Of a stretch of DNA of 64,000 nucleotides, positions 18,901-25,990 are shown in pieces. How positions within the stretch are numbered: position 1 is the first letter of the stretch; each line of letters begins with the position of its first letter. Both the position numbers and the translations under genes were made by a program. Under the pieces are notes generated by a model. That model was not told the origin of the DNA, ran no database searches, and was given only the letters and a program-made list of their open reading frames with translations. Source of the stretch: Clostridiaceae bacterium. Lineage in GTDB: Bacteria; Bacillota; Clostridia; Lachnospirales; Lachnospiraceae. Location of the stretch: the NCBI GenBank assembly GCA_910574345.1, contig CAJSZV010000011.1:124001-188000 (forward strand), written 5' to 3'.

Positions 18901-19229
18901 TTCCTGGTCTCTTCCTCAGACTCCTCTTTGGTCTCCCCCTTGGTTCCTTCGCCGGTTTCTTTCTTGTCTTCCTCTTCCGTTCCCTCTTCGGCTTCCCCCT
19001 CGGTTTTCCCTTGGACCTTCGATTCAGTCACTGTTTGCGTTCCCTTCTCAGATTCCTCCTCGCTCTTCTCCATAGTCATAACGAGCATTGGCTCCGATTC
19101 GGCGTCCACCATTACAGTGGGCTTGGCAGCTCCCTCCGCTGGTTCGGCCCCCTCTGCCATTCCCACAGCAGAAAACAACATGGCCAAAGTCACCACCATT
19201 GAAAGTGCCTGTTTTGGTTTCCGTTTCAA
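15915..19229 (-). CDS. Giant surface protein: Glu-rich repeats, cysteine-peptidase-like domain, BspA leucine-rich repeats, SLH domains
   Basis: 1104-aa exported protein. Order: signal peptide (1-27); low-complexity Glu/Thr/Ser repeats (about 55-180); a Cys/His cluster (about 212-265, HWHECG and VCTDCGY); a domain at about 278-425 with a possible catalytic Cys333 (SAVGCMAFAF) and His376 (SNSHSVIV), resembling CHAP/NlpC-type peptidases; BspA-type leucine-rich repeats (about 448-695); a CTNH-CDICG motif (718-733); an Asp/Ser linker; and SLH-type repeats (about 941-1100: FSDVPAGVWFGDAV, MEWAAVHGM, MGWAVKHGIVNGF). It starts at TTG 19229, with AGGAGG 10 nt before. The SLH part should attach it to the cell wall; the middle domains may act in adhesion and peptidoglycan or peptide cleavage. 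The peptidase call is an inference. Confidence 0.82.
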   Translation of the reverse strand: MKRKPKQALSMVVTLAMLFSAVGMAEGAEPAEGAAKPTVMVDAESEPMLVMTMEKSEEESEKGTQTVTESKVQGKTEGEAEEGTEEEDKKETGEGTKGETKEESEEETRKESEEGTEEETREESEERTEEETREESEEGTEEETREESEEGAEEETREESEEGADEETVEESKEETEEGRKDNDLPEASKNESSVVPGLPAVKPPVEPIPGVHEHDWSGDWVYDETYHWHECGAEECPVSADSEKDGYGEHSYDDGGVCTDCGYREKNRIAVVAQGDIPTYQEAYEIMTALQDEYPEGMPWTNFEPYGSNGSLGSAYTWNGGAVYGAKSAVGCMAFAFILSDHVFGNLPARPIERGRFTFEDVKVGDILRVQSNSHSVIVLQKSAGGVIVAEANYKKTVHWGRAMSASAVENADFIITRYPKDYVPVDDSEADVVVDGGEAGDLEWSLTNGGVLTISGNGVIPDYSSGNSPWSAYDFYTVVIEDGVTGIGSYAFHGSKALSVYISDSVKSIGQNAFSESGLVSVTIPGTVGTIGDSAFFKCGSLTSVTVSEGVTVIGENAFQGCTSLTHIDFPSSIRSVGTAAFMSCMDMVSVRFKPGEGTVAMGDNLFSQCWSLTHVILPQTADRITGGMFQSCGSLPSLYIPSSVRDIDDFAFTSCNGLRVIYYGGSEAEWKSMVSPTLTATLKNTKIEYDAVFDDPFAADPDDPGDFQPGENEPCTNHVDEDKDGRCDICGAVMGTDNPEPGDGSGDDKNDPDDGKEPDGSGGSDDSSTDSSSDDYWDNSGDGADESVGFGRGDGVDNSTVFTSVRWESDGSRIITKTQKDGTVVTTTTDAADKTRIEAKLSVAAVNTAQQSGRAVMLPVSAVRAAGDISAAPAIKVYTQRDEPVRVGIPVVWPTPGTVAVMVNEDGPERVIQGSVPTDNCLVAFLPNGATVKIVDNSKSFSDVPAGVWFGDAVSFVSARDLFYGTTDTVFGPEVPMTYAAAVTALARFDGAQTEGGAVWYEKSMEWAAVHGMRDGAAPDSRITCEQLVTMLWKYQGSPVTALSDYGDMSQLNDAEKAMGWAVKHGIVNGFDNGTLDAKSQVNRAQAAQIVMNFAKKTAVH
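18726..18905 (-). repeat. 36-bp coding tandem repeat (12-residue Glu-rich unit)
   Basis: About five in-frame copies of a 36-bp unit encode REESEEGTEEET with small changes (residues about 109-168 of the surface protein). Because 36 is a multiple of three, gain or loss of units would change the stalk length without breaking the frame. Confidence 0.85.
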
Positions 19230-19399
19230 GTCCGCTTAACCTCCTTCTTTTTATTCATACCGGCCTGCCCGATTACAGAACCCTATGGGTTATGCCTCTT
19301 GCCAGGGCATATGATGTACCCAAGCCCAAAAATCAAAAATCCTCCTGCAATCCAGCTTGCACCAGATTTTTGACCTTTTAACCCTAATAACATATTATA
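19230..19399 (-). promoter_or_regulatory. Promoter and structured leader of the giant surface protein gene
   Basis: On the minus strand TATAAT (19394-19399) is followed 8 nt later by AGGGTTAAAAGGTC (19372-19385), the same 14-mer as ahead of folC. The ~150-nt leader then holds a nested inverted repeat (GGGT...ATGCC loop GGCAT...ACCC, about 19285-19321) before AAGGAGG at the TTG start. I do not recognise a known riboswitch. The rest of the gap to 19512 shows nothing further. Confidence 0.45.
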
Positions 19400-19512
19400 C
19401 ATGAATCATCCAATTTTTAACAGCCCCATCTTTCTAAATGCAGGACAAAGAGTCCGGCTCGTTACTGTTCATAGCCATCCATGCTGCACCTTTGTTGAAA
19501 TTCCCCACATAT

Positions 19513-19887
19513 TCAGGTAGGAATCAGTTCCGCCTCAAGACCCCTCACTTTCAATCCGTCCTTCCCTCCCTCCAGAATAATCCCTCCGACCAGGTGATCC
19601 TCTCCAAAAGAGGCCGAACCCTCCACAATCCCCCAGACCGCACGCTCCACAAGCTCCGGTGACGGCCGGTCAATCCGTTCCCCCAGGAAAACCCACACAT
19701 GAAAATAACACATCAGCTTCAAAACAACCGCCCCAAACCGCCTCCTTATCCCCCTGTATCCCTCACTCCCAAGGAGGTACTCCTCCACCTCAAAAAACTG
19801 TCCCTTCCCCTCCCGCTCCACAGTCATAGGCAAATAATCAATAATATAACATTCCTTCCCAAGAAGCCTCTCCACCCTATCCATCAT
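19513..19887 (-). CDS. Hypothetical protein
   Basis: About 124-aa soluble protein (ERLLGKECYIIDYLPMTV near the start; LKLMCYFHVWVFLGERIDRPSPE in the middle). GGAG lies 6 nt before the paired ATG codons at 19887/19884. No membrane segment or signal. I have seen this general layout in Lachnospiraceae, but it has no function I can name. Coding strand is very G-rich. Confidence 0.55.
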   Translation of the reverse strand: MMDRVERLLGKECYIIDYLPMTVEREGKGQFFEVEEYLLGSEGYRGIRRRFGAVVLKLMCYFHVWVFLGERIDRPSPELVERAVWGIVEGSASFGEDHLVGGIILEGGKDGLKVRGLEAELIPT

Positions 19888-19914
19888 CACTCACTCCGCC
19901 ACCTTTCAATCAGC

Positions 19915-20250
19915 CTACCTGCGCCGATACTTCCTCTCAATCACCAGACAATATACCACCATAGCCCCGATGCTCTCCCCCATAAGCCCTGCCACCGACA
20001 CAAGAATCCAGGCCGAATTCTCCCCCCCAAGGAGAGGAATCCCCAGCCCTATCATCACCACCCCAAAGGCCCAAAAAAGCCTGGCCATGGCCCGGTTATA
20101 CTTTTTCACATCCGTAACCTCAAACATCTCTGCATTCGCCCAGAATCCCAGAGCCCTGGCCTTCTTAGAAAACCATGCATACAGCCCCAGCCCCAAAAAC
20201 AGACAACCCACAACACACCAGATCACAAATCCCAAGATCCTTCCTTCCAT
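19915..20250 (-). CDS. Small membrane protein, three hydrophobic segments
   Basis: 111 aa with membrane segments at about 6-26, 57-76 and 80-103. Between the first two is a cytoplasmic-looking stretch, GFWANAEMFEVTDVKKYNRAM. The C-terminus is basic (ERKYRRR). The family is not recognised with certainty. It lies in the G-rich small-gene cluster; its function is unknown. Confidence 0.55.
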   Translation of the reverse strand: MEGRILGFVIWCVVGCLFLGLGLYAWFSKKARALGFWANAEMFEVTDVKKYNRAMARLFWAFGVVMIGLGIPLLGGENSAWILVSVAGLMGESIGAMVVYCLVIERKYRRR

Positions 20251-20352
20251 AATCGCACCTCACTTTCCCTGCATCTGTCAATTCCCCAGTCTCATACTCC
20301 CGCCCCACATCAGATTTATTATCAGCCAATTCCATAAGCCCTCCAGCATACC

Positions 20353-20601
20353 TTACACCGCCACAACTTCCAACACATTCCCATGCTCCCGAATCACCTC
20401 AACCAAATCCCCTACCCCAAGCCACACCGTAGCCCTGTTGTCATTCGGATGCACCCCAATAAGACCCGGAGCCTCAAAAAAATCCCTGTCAACAAACACC
20501 TTCCCCCTCCGCTCCTCATCATTCAACACCCCAAAAGGCGTCACCGCCCCCGCCCTGTGCTCCCTAACCTCAAACCAGATCCCCCGGTCAGCCAAAAACA
20601 C
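20353..20601 (-). pseudogene. N-terminally truncated YbaK/ProX-like prolyl-tRNA editing protein
   Basis: The 82 codons match the C-terminal half of Cys/Pro-tRNA deacylases of the YbaK/ProX group: GAVTPFGVLNDEE, then VFVDRDFF, then GVHPNDNRATVWL and a VIREHGN end. The ~80-residue N-terminal half that carries the editing pocket start is missing; an in-frame TAA lies just upstream. A GTG (20601) behind AGAGGAG could still start a short product. Best seen as a decayed gene. Confidence 0.75.
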
Positions 20602-20624
20602 AAAATCTCCTCTCTCCCCATTCC

Positions 20625-21026
20625 CTACCCCTCCTTATCCCCCAGGACCTTCCTCAAAAACAACTCCATAGGCTGATCAAACGGCGTATCATGAAACACT
20701 AACCCACCGCAATCCACATACCCCAATTTTCGATACAAATGCTGCGCTCCCTCATTGACCTGAGTCGAAACCAAAACCATCCTGTACCCCTGATCCCTCA
20801 TTTCCTTCTCCCAGCAGAGAACCGCCTCCCTTCCAAATCCCCTCCCACGATACCTCTCCCTGATATACAATAAATTCATAAACGGAATCGTCCCCCACAA
20901 AATACAATGAACCATAATTCCAATACGTTGATTCCCCTCCCATATCACATACCCCCCATCATCCACATGATGCTCCAAACCCATGACAAATTCCCTGTCC
21001 TCATCCGTAACAGCCCTTATTTCCAT
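20625..21026 (-). CDS. GNAT family N-acetyltransferase
   Basis: 133-aa acetyl-CoA-dependent transferase. The CoA pyrophosphate loop RERYRGRGFGREAV (about 57-70, R/Q-x-x-G-x-G/A type) and the C-terminal QHLYRKLGYVDCG motif are present. Start ATG 21026 follows GGAGGGG. The substrate is unknown. It sits between a VOC protein and the ProX remnant on the same strand. Confidence 0.85.
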   Translation of the reverse strand: MEIRAVTDEDREFVMGLEHHVDDGGYVIWEGNQRIGIMVHCILWGTIPFMNLLYIRERYRGRGFGREAVLCWEKEMRDQGYRMVLVSTQVNEGAQHLYRKLGYVDCGGLVFHDTPFDQPMELFLRKVLGDKEG

Positions 21027-21075
21027 AGCTTCCCCTCCATCAAATAAAGCCTCTCACGGCTCCGATGCCCCCTCT

Positions 21076-21444
21076 TCACTCCTCCCCGCCGCCCTCCCTA
21101 ATCGGCGCCGTCACCTCCACATGATTCCCCTCCGAATCAACAAACTCCGCCACCCAGTTCTCCTTAATCCTGGTCAAAGGAAAACACAGCCTAAGTCCCT
21201 TAACCTTTCTCCTCAACGTCTCCACACTGTCCACACTGACACTGGGCAGACAATTACTGCCAAAGCTGTGCTCCTCCCCCACCCTCTCAAAAGCAAACAG
21301 CCCCAGCCGAAATCCCCCGATCACAAAGATGCTGTAGATCTCATCCCGCTCCGTCACCCTTCTCTCAAAAAAATCCTCATAAAACCTCACAGCCCTGTCC
21401 ATATCCCTGACACACAAATACAACGACCCAAGCTCACAATTCAT
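21076..21444 (-). CDS. VOC superfamily (glyoxalase/bleomycin-resistance-like) protein
   Basis: 122-aa protein with one pair of VOC betaalphabeta-beta-beta modules: GSLYLCVRDMDRAVRFYEDFF at the start and EFVDSEGNHVEVTAP at the end, with E108-like metal-ligand position. A longer frame exists upstream, but the ATG at 21444 has GGAGG 9 nt before it and overlaps the end of the upstream GNAT gene by 11 nt, indicating coupling. The substrate is unknown. Confidence 0.8.
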   Translation of the reverse strand: MNCELGSLYLCVRDMDRAVRFYEDFFERRVTERDEIYSIFVIGGFRLGLFAFERVGEEHSFGSNCLPSVSVDSVETLRRKVKGLRLCFPLTRIKENWVAEFVDSEGNHVEVTAPIREGGGEE

Positions 21445-22045
21445 CCACAAGTTCCTCCACAAAACGCACCGCCGACCTCTCCCAGTACTTCCCATACACC
21501 CGCTCCCCATTCCCGTCAAGATTCAGCTGATACAGCCGAAACGTAACCAATAGATCCTTAGGCTGCCACTGCTCCTCATAAGAATAACAATACCTCATTC
21601 CAAGCCTTCTCATCACCCTCCCGCTCCCAGGATTCCTCACATCATGAGTAGCCGTCACATAAGGAATCCCACACCTGCCAAGCTGCCCAATCACCGCCTT
21701 GGCCGCCTCCGTGGCAATGCCCCTGCCCCAAAACTCCCTGCAAAGCCCATACCCCAGATCATAACTGTCATCCAACCCCACATTCACATAGCCAACAGGC
21801 CCCCTCCCCCCTTTCAGACAGATCCCATAATAAAAATCACCATTCCCACCCCCATGATTACTCAGCCTCCTCACGTAAAAATCCCTCGCCTCCCCCAAGG
21901 ATCCTACCGGAAACCAAGGAAGAAACCGGTTCACCTCCACATCCCCGAAAATCCGGTAAACCGCCTCCAGATCCCCCTCCCCAAAAGGCCTCAGCACCAG
22001 CCGTTTTGTCCGAAGCTCAACCATATCCATTCCCAATCTGTCCAT
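21434..22045 (-). CDS. GNAT family N-acetyltransferase (RimJ/Acetyltransf_3 type)
   Basis: About 203 aa. Typical RimJ-type start VELRTKRLVLRPFGEGDLEAVY, middle GYGLCREFWGRGIATEAAKAV (CoA loop) and NPGSGRVMRRLGM motif. Several ATG codons lie near the start; the one at 22045 is best spaced from AGGAGG. It overlaps the VOC gene downstream. The acceptor could be a protein N-terminus or a small amine; not determined. Confidence 0.85.
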   Translation of the reverse strand: MDRLGMDMVELRTKRLVLRPFGEGDLEAVYRIFGDVEVNRFLPWFPVGSLGEARDFYVRRLSNHGGGNGDFYYGICLKGGRGPVGYVNVGLDDSYDLGYGLCREFWGRGIATEAAKAVIGQLGRCGIPYVTATHDVRNPGSGRVMRRLGMRYCYSYEEQWQPKDLLVTFRLYQLNLDGNGERVYGKYWERSAVRFVEELVDEL

Positions 22046-22143
22046 AAATCCCATTCCCTCCTAATCATCCCAAAGCCAAACCCTTATCCGTAAACTCCCC
22101 TTATCCCCCTCCCCAAAGACATCCTCCCAAGACAAGAAGCCCC

Positions 22144-22407
22144 TCACCTGTTCTTCCTCATGACCCGGCATAGATTCCCCCAAGCCACAGAATTGCTGGG
22201 AATGTCCCTTGTCACCACACTCCCCGCATCGATCACCACATTATCCCCAATGGTCACCCCCGGCAAAATAATCACCCCGCCCCTGATCCACACATAATCA
22301 CCAATCACAATCCGGTTATCATCCAAAAACGTACAATTCATATTCACTTCACAATGATTCCCAAAATAAATATTATTCCCATAATCCACAAAAAAGGCGG
22401 CGTAATC
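22144..22407 (-). pseudogene. Maltose/galactoside O-acetyltransferase remnant (hexapeptide repeat protein)
   Basis: The left-handed beta-helix core is recognisable: [20 protein letters not shown], then [33 protein letters not shown], then [10 protein letters not shown]. Two defects are visible. The first ~80 residues are replaced by the end of an IS66-derived element at 22408. About 40-45 residues are missing in frame between VIGD and VWIRGG, the section that normally holds the catalytic His (a THP-x-D motif). The product should be inactive. Confidence 0.82.
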
Positions 22408-22682
22408 GTAAGCGTCAAATAAAAACGTGCAGTGAAATATATGACGTACTCCTGTAAAATCTGGGTTAGAGTTTTTAGTGTTCACTCCAAAAACTCTAAA
22501 TCCAGATAAAGGAGAATACCTATGGACATTTCCGCTTTAACTCCGGATAAACAGGTAAAACTTCAGTACTGGCTGGATGCGGTCCGGCAATGCAGAGCCT
22601 CCGGCCTGACGAATCAGGTATGGTGCGAACAGATAGAGGGTCGGTGGTTATTTTTCTATCCACTATCTTATTTGACGCTTAT
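22408..22682 (+). mobile_element. Internally deleted IS66-family element (MITE-like)
   Basis: About 275 bp bounded by inverted ends: GTAAGCGTCAAATAA on the left (22408-22422) and its complement ATAAGCGTCAAATAA read from the right end (22682). Inside is the typical leader hairpin (TAGAGTTTTT/AAAAACTCTA, about 22467-22498) and the first 37 codons of tnpA, after which the sequence jumps to the right end. No 8-bp target duplication is seen (GCGTAATC against CCCCCTCC), so an adjacent deletion probably followed insertion. It interrupts the acetyltransferase remnant. Confidence 0.75.
22522..22632 (+). pseudogene. IS66 tnpA accessory gene fragment
   Basis: The 37 codons from ATG 22522 (behind AAAGGAGAA) read like the start of IS66 Tnp[17 protein letters not shown], then CRASGLTNQVWCEQ. 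The reading then changes to unrelated residues at about 22633, the internal deletion junction. Confidence 0.8.
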
Positions 22683-22759
22683 CCCCCTCCTCCTTTGCAA
22701 AACCATTTTCCCCACATAAATCCCATAAAAAATCACAAATATCACAAATCCCAGCACTC

Positions 22760-23143
22760 TCATGCCCCTCTCCTCCTTCCGTCCTCAAAAAACTCCCTTT
22801 TAAGAGCCCCCTCTACAGGAAAAATCGATCCCACCAACACCACACACTGCACCATGCAGATCACCCCTCCCACCACACTGACCACACTCTCACCACTATA
22901 AAAAAACGGAACCTGCACTGCCCCAGACACCAAAAGCATCCGCCACCCCAGTCTCCACCAAAGCCGGCCGCAGTAATCATGAGCGAACCGCCAGGTATCC
23001 ATATTTCTCATAGACCGCCTTGTCCTGTATCCCAATATCCCGTTTATCTCCTTAGGACAATGCTTCCACATCATCCGCCCCGATACCATCATCAGACCGG
23101 GAATCAACAAATTACACAAAAACAAAAACCACCAGAACCACAT
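22760..23143 (-). CDS. SdpI-like membrane protein
   Basis: 127-aa membrane protein with segments at about 3-24, 68-85 and 88-110. Between them lies the SdpI family C-terminal signature ING-ILGYRTRRSMRNMDTWRFAH and YCGRLWWRLG. The ATG at 23143 follows AAAAGGAG with 10-nt spacing; an earlier start lies before that site and is rejected. SdpI proteins include an immunity factor against the SDP toxin, but most homologues are uncharacterised. Confidence 0.75.
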   Translation of the reverse strand: MWFWWFLFLCNLLIPGLMMVSGRMMWKHCPKEINGILGYRTRRSMRNMDTWRFAHDYCGRLWWRLGWRMLLVSGAVQVPFFYSGESVVSVVGGVICMVQCVVLVGSIFPVEGALKREFFEDGRRRGA

Positions 23144-23163
23144 ACAATTACCACTCCTTTTCC

Positions 23164-23331
23164 TCACATCCTATGCACATACACCCCCGACAGATTCTCC
23201 TCCCCATCCATAGCCAGATACCACTGAGGAACCGGCCCGTTTCCCGCCAGACACTCATCCATACTCTTACGGTACGCCTCCAGAGGAATCCCCCATTTTT
23301 TATGAAACCACTGAGCCGCCAGCTCCCTCAT
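23164..23331 (-). pseudogene. N-terminal fragment of a GNAT acetyltransferase
   Basis: About 55 codons (MRELAAQWFHKKWGIP, then LEAYRKSMDECLAG, then VPQWYLAMDGE) match the first third of a GNAT protein. It then stops after eight unrelated residues without the CoA-binding loop. A TTG at 23349 is an alternative start. Part of the cluster of broken genes here. Confidence 0.65.
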
Positions 23332-23411
23332 CCCAGGCCTTTCGGCCAAACAAACCTTCCCTCATATCATTACCGGTTTCCCCTTCACCAGCCAGCTCTC
23401 CAGGCCAGACT

Positions 23412-23858
23412 TTATCTCTCTAGCTTAACAAGATACTCTGTAGTACCCTCTTCAAGCTTTTTCTCACCCGTCAGATAAAAGCCATGCCTTTGATAAAAAG
23501 AAATCGCTCTCACATTTTTTTCCAACGCCCATAAACTACGGGCGTGGAATTCCGTAATCCCAAAGTCAATCAGCTCACTGCCAATTCCCTGACCTTGAAA
23601 AAATGTATCCACATACAATTTACAAATCTCCGTTTCATTCATCTGAATAAAACCCTTTATCAATCCATTATCAAACACATATATGTTTTTTAATATTTCA
23701 TCCCTCTTAAAGTAACGGTCCGCCACCGAAACCACCTGCAGCTCACCAAAAGAAAACATTTCATCCCTGAATATAGGAAAATAATTTATTCTGTTATTGA
23801 ATACATATATTTCAGCTACTCTCGACAAATCATCTATTCCAGCTTCCCTGACATTCAT
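23412..23858 (-). CDS. GNAT family N-acetyltransferase
   Basis: 148-aa protein: MNVREAGIDDLSRVAEIYV start, CKLYVDTFFQGQGIGSELIDFG with the Q-G-Q-G-I-G CoA loop (about 83-96), and ISFYQRHGFYLTGEKK end. Its codon use is more AT-rich than the G-rich neighbours. The ATG lies one base after the stop of the deaminase-like gene, with GGGGAG 8 nt before, so the two are cotranscribed. Confidence 0.87.
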   Translation of the reverse strand: MNVREAGIDDLSRVAEIYVFNNRINYFPIFRDEMFSFGELQVVSVADRYFKRDEILKNIYVFDNGLIKGFIQMNETEICKLYVDTFFQGQGIGSELIDFGITEFHARSLWALEKNVRAISFYQRHGFYLTGEKKLEEGTTEYLVKLER

Positions 23859-23859
23859 C

Positions 23860-24201
23860 TTATATCTCCCCTAAAAATGTCCATTTAAATAATTGGTTAT
23901 AAAATATCCATTTCACACCTGCGATGCATACCTTCTCCCGCAGGGTATGCACGCCCGAAAGACATACCGGCATCAATTCCCCCAGGGTAACCGTCTCTCG
24001 CCTCCCATAATCCGTCATAATCTCAAGGTTCCGGTTCTCCCAGGAAAACTGTAAAAGAAACTCCCGGCAGGCGTCGCAGGGCATTCCGCTGCCGCCCTCA
24101 TAAGGCGGCCTGTCCCGAAATGTGATCATTCTTTTAATCACCCGCTGTCCGCTGTTCACATACATGTTAAGAGCCGCCATCCGCTCCGCACACAGATCCA
24201 T
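23860..24201 (-). CDS. Cytidine/blasticidin-deaminase-like protein, N-terminally truncated
   Basis: 113 codons from ATG 24201; the homologous frame extends upstream (GFCIES) to about 24241, where it meets the stop of the TSUP gene. The zinc motif is intact: CAE at residues 4-6 with E6 as proton shuttle, and PCDAC at 41-45. The normal ~45 residues before the CAE motif, which complete the core sheet and substrate pocket, are absent. It looks like a fusion deletion of the gene start; the product is probably inactive. Confidence 0.65.
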   Translation of the reverse strand: MDLCAERMAALNMYVNSGQRVIKRMITFRDRPPYEGGSGMPCDACREFLLQFSWENRNLEIMTDYGRRETVTLGELMPVCLSGVHTLREKVCIAGVKWIFYNQLFKWTFLGEI

Positions 24202-24243
24202 GACCCCGCAGCAGCTCTCAATACAAAATCCCGTAAAGCTCCG

Positions 24244-24960
24244 TCACACATTGCTCCCGATCATCACGCACCCCGAAATAATCAGCAGCACAATCACCAG
24301 CTTCCTCACCACACGCTCATTCAGAACCTGGCTGCTCTTCATCCCCCCTATAAGTCCAATCAGCATAAAAGGCATCAGCCTGGCCGACTGCCTCAACGTA
24401 TCCCCCGTAATAATTCCCAAAGCCCCATAAAGCCCCATTCGGAACACATTCTCCCCGATAAACACCGCACTGAAATTCGCCTTAAACTCCCGGCTGTTGT
24501 CCGTCACCCGGCTCACATAAGCCGCCAGAAGAGCCCCCACGCCAAAAAGCCCGGACAGCACCCCCGCCGCCAGGCCGATGACCCCAAGGACAACCTTGGA
24601 CTCCCTCATTTTCCCCTTCCCATACTCCCTCGACAACATTTCAAGCCCCATAAAAACCACCAGAAACCCAAAACCCGCCTTCAATATCTGGGCATTCACA
24701 TGTTTCAAAAAGAACGCCCCCGGAATACTGCCCCCAAGAACCAGAACCATGAGAGGAACAAAAACTCTTGGCTGCAGATTCCTTCTCTCCCTCCATGCCA
24801 AAATCAAATTTGTAGGCAGTCCCAGCACCAGCTCCACCGGTGATATGCTCACATTGTCACTGCCAAAACCCATAACCGAAGTAAACACCAAAGTATTGGC
24901 AAACCCACACAGCCCCTTCACAAAAAACGCCGCCACTGCAGCTATGATCCATAATCCCAT
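24244..24960 (-). CDS. TSUP (TauE/SafE) family membrane transporter
   Basis: 238-aa membrane protein with about eight helices. Repeated TSUP motifs: FFVKGLCGFANTLVF (about 12-26) and the second-half counterpart LAAGVLSGLFGVGALLAAYVSR (about 130-151). The family exports sulfite, sulfoacetate or related sulfur/organic anions. There are no sulfur genes nearby to refine the substrate. Confidence 0.87.
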   Translation of the reverse strand: MGLWIIAAVAAFFVKGLCGFANTLVFTSVMGFGSDNVSISPVELVLGLPTNLILAWRERRNLQPRVFVPLMVLVLGGSIPGAFFLKHVNAQILKAGFGFLVVFMGLEMLSREYGKGKMRESKVVLGVIGLAAGVLSGLFGVGALLAAYVSRVTDNSREFKANFSAVFIGENVFRMGLYGALGIITGDTLRQSARLMPFMLIGLIGGMKSSQVLNERVVRKLVIVLLIISGCVMIGSNV

Positions 24961-25019
24961 TTCCTTTGCCTTCCTCCCTGTCCTGCCTCAGCTTTGTCCA
25001 TAGTACCCCCAAAAACACC

Positions 25020-25952
25020 TCATTTCCCCCCAAGATAAATCCCCTCCAAAAGCTCCTTCCCCGTCCTGGTCCGAAACGCCTTAGAAAGCATTCCCCGAAT
25101 ATTTTCCTCCGAATAATGCCCCTCGCCTGCATTCACCAGATAATCCGCCTCAACCAAAATCTGATAATCCATCCCCTGGATATCCGTCAAGGTGTGATGA
25201 TGCCCCACCAGGAACACCACCCGTTCCAGAATATCCCTCTCCAAATTCTCCCCCTCAAAAAACCTCCTCACCAGAGTCATTCCCTCCTCCTCCTGCCTCC
25301 TGCCGTTGGTATTCCCATACTTTTCCCGGCACAAAGGACAGGCGATGTCATGGACAATGGCCCCTATCTCCAGGGTCCGCAGCTCCCTTGCACACAGCCC
25401 CTCACACTCCCCTATAAGCTTTGCATAAGAATGCACCTTCAAAAAATGATTGATATCCTGGATATTTCCCTCTGTCCCCAGAATCATTTTCTTCATAATC
25501 CCGGAAACACTCATCATCCTTCTGCCGAACCTTCGCTCCAGCTCCCCCTTAAGAAACTGATACCTCTGCCGCTTCTCCTCCTTGGCAAAATGCACCTCCC
25601 GAAACTGCTCCGGATTCCCCTCATAATCCAGCACCTCATCACCAAACTGCTCGCTGGTCAAGTCAAACACACAGTCCCCCACCACATTATAGCAGTGATA
25701 ATTCCCGCCGGGACGCAGGATCCCATAGACCCTGCCTCCAAATATATCCTGAGCCAGAAACGCCGTAATGGAACACTGCCCCACAGTCCGGTTCTCCCTG
25801 CTCCACTGCCCCCGCAGCCTGGGCGCACAGGTATACTCACACCAGATATCCATAAGGGCATCATAGAGCTCACAAGGCGTCCAGCCCCTCCTGTACTCGT
25901 CCGTAACCTCCCTGACATCCCCATGATCCCAGCCATAAAAACCATATCCCAT
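25020..25952 (-). CDS. YunG-like domain fused to HD-domain hydrolase
   Basis: About 310 aa. Residues about 25-145 are YunG-like (LYDALMDIWC, GQCSITAFLAQDIFGG, HCYNVVGDCVFDLTSEQF). Residues about 155-310 form a complete HD protein: NHFLKVHSYAKLIGE, then GAIVHDIACP with the HD pair, then FLVGHHHTLTDIQGMDYQILVEADYLVN. HD proteins of this type are metal-dependent phosphohydrolases. Both halves are usually separate proteins. The joint (RFGRRMMSVSGIMKKMI) still looks like the start of a free HD protein, so a recent fusion is likely. The ATG at 25964 abuts AAAGG; 25952 is better spaced. Confidence 0.78.
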   Translation of the reverse strand: MGYGFYGWDHGDVREVTDEYRRGWTPCELYDALMDIWCEYTCAPRLRGQWSRENRTVGQCSITAFLAQDIFGGRVYGILRPGGNYHCYNVVGDCVFDLTSEQFGDEVLDYEGNPEQFREVHFAKEEKRQRYQFLKGELERRFGRRMMSVSGIMKKMILGTEGNIQDINHFLKVHSYAKLIGECEGLCARELRTLEIGAIVHDIACPLCREKYGNTNGRRQEEEGMTLVRRFFEGENLERDILERVVFLVGHHHTLTDIQGMDYQILVEADYLVNAGEGHYSEENIRGMLSKAFRTRTGKELLEGIYLGGK

Positions 25953-25990
25953 ATAAATTCCCATCCTTTCCTATGTCCAATCCCAGTCTC

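Noticed and set aside
19230-19399. Possible riboswitch in the leader of the giant surface protein
   Set aside because: There is some nested pairing, but no conserved core of any riboswitch class I know.
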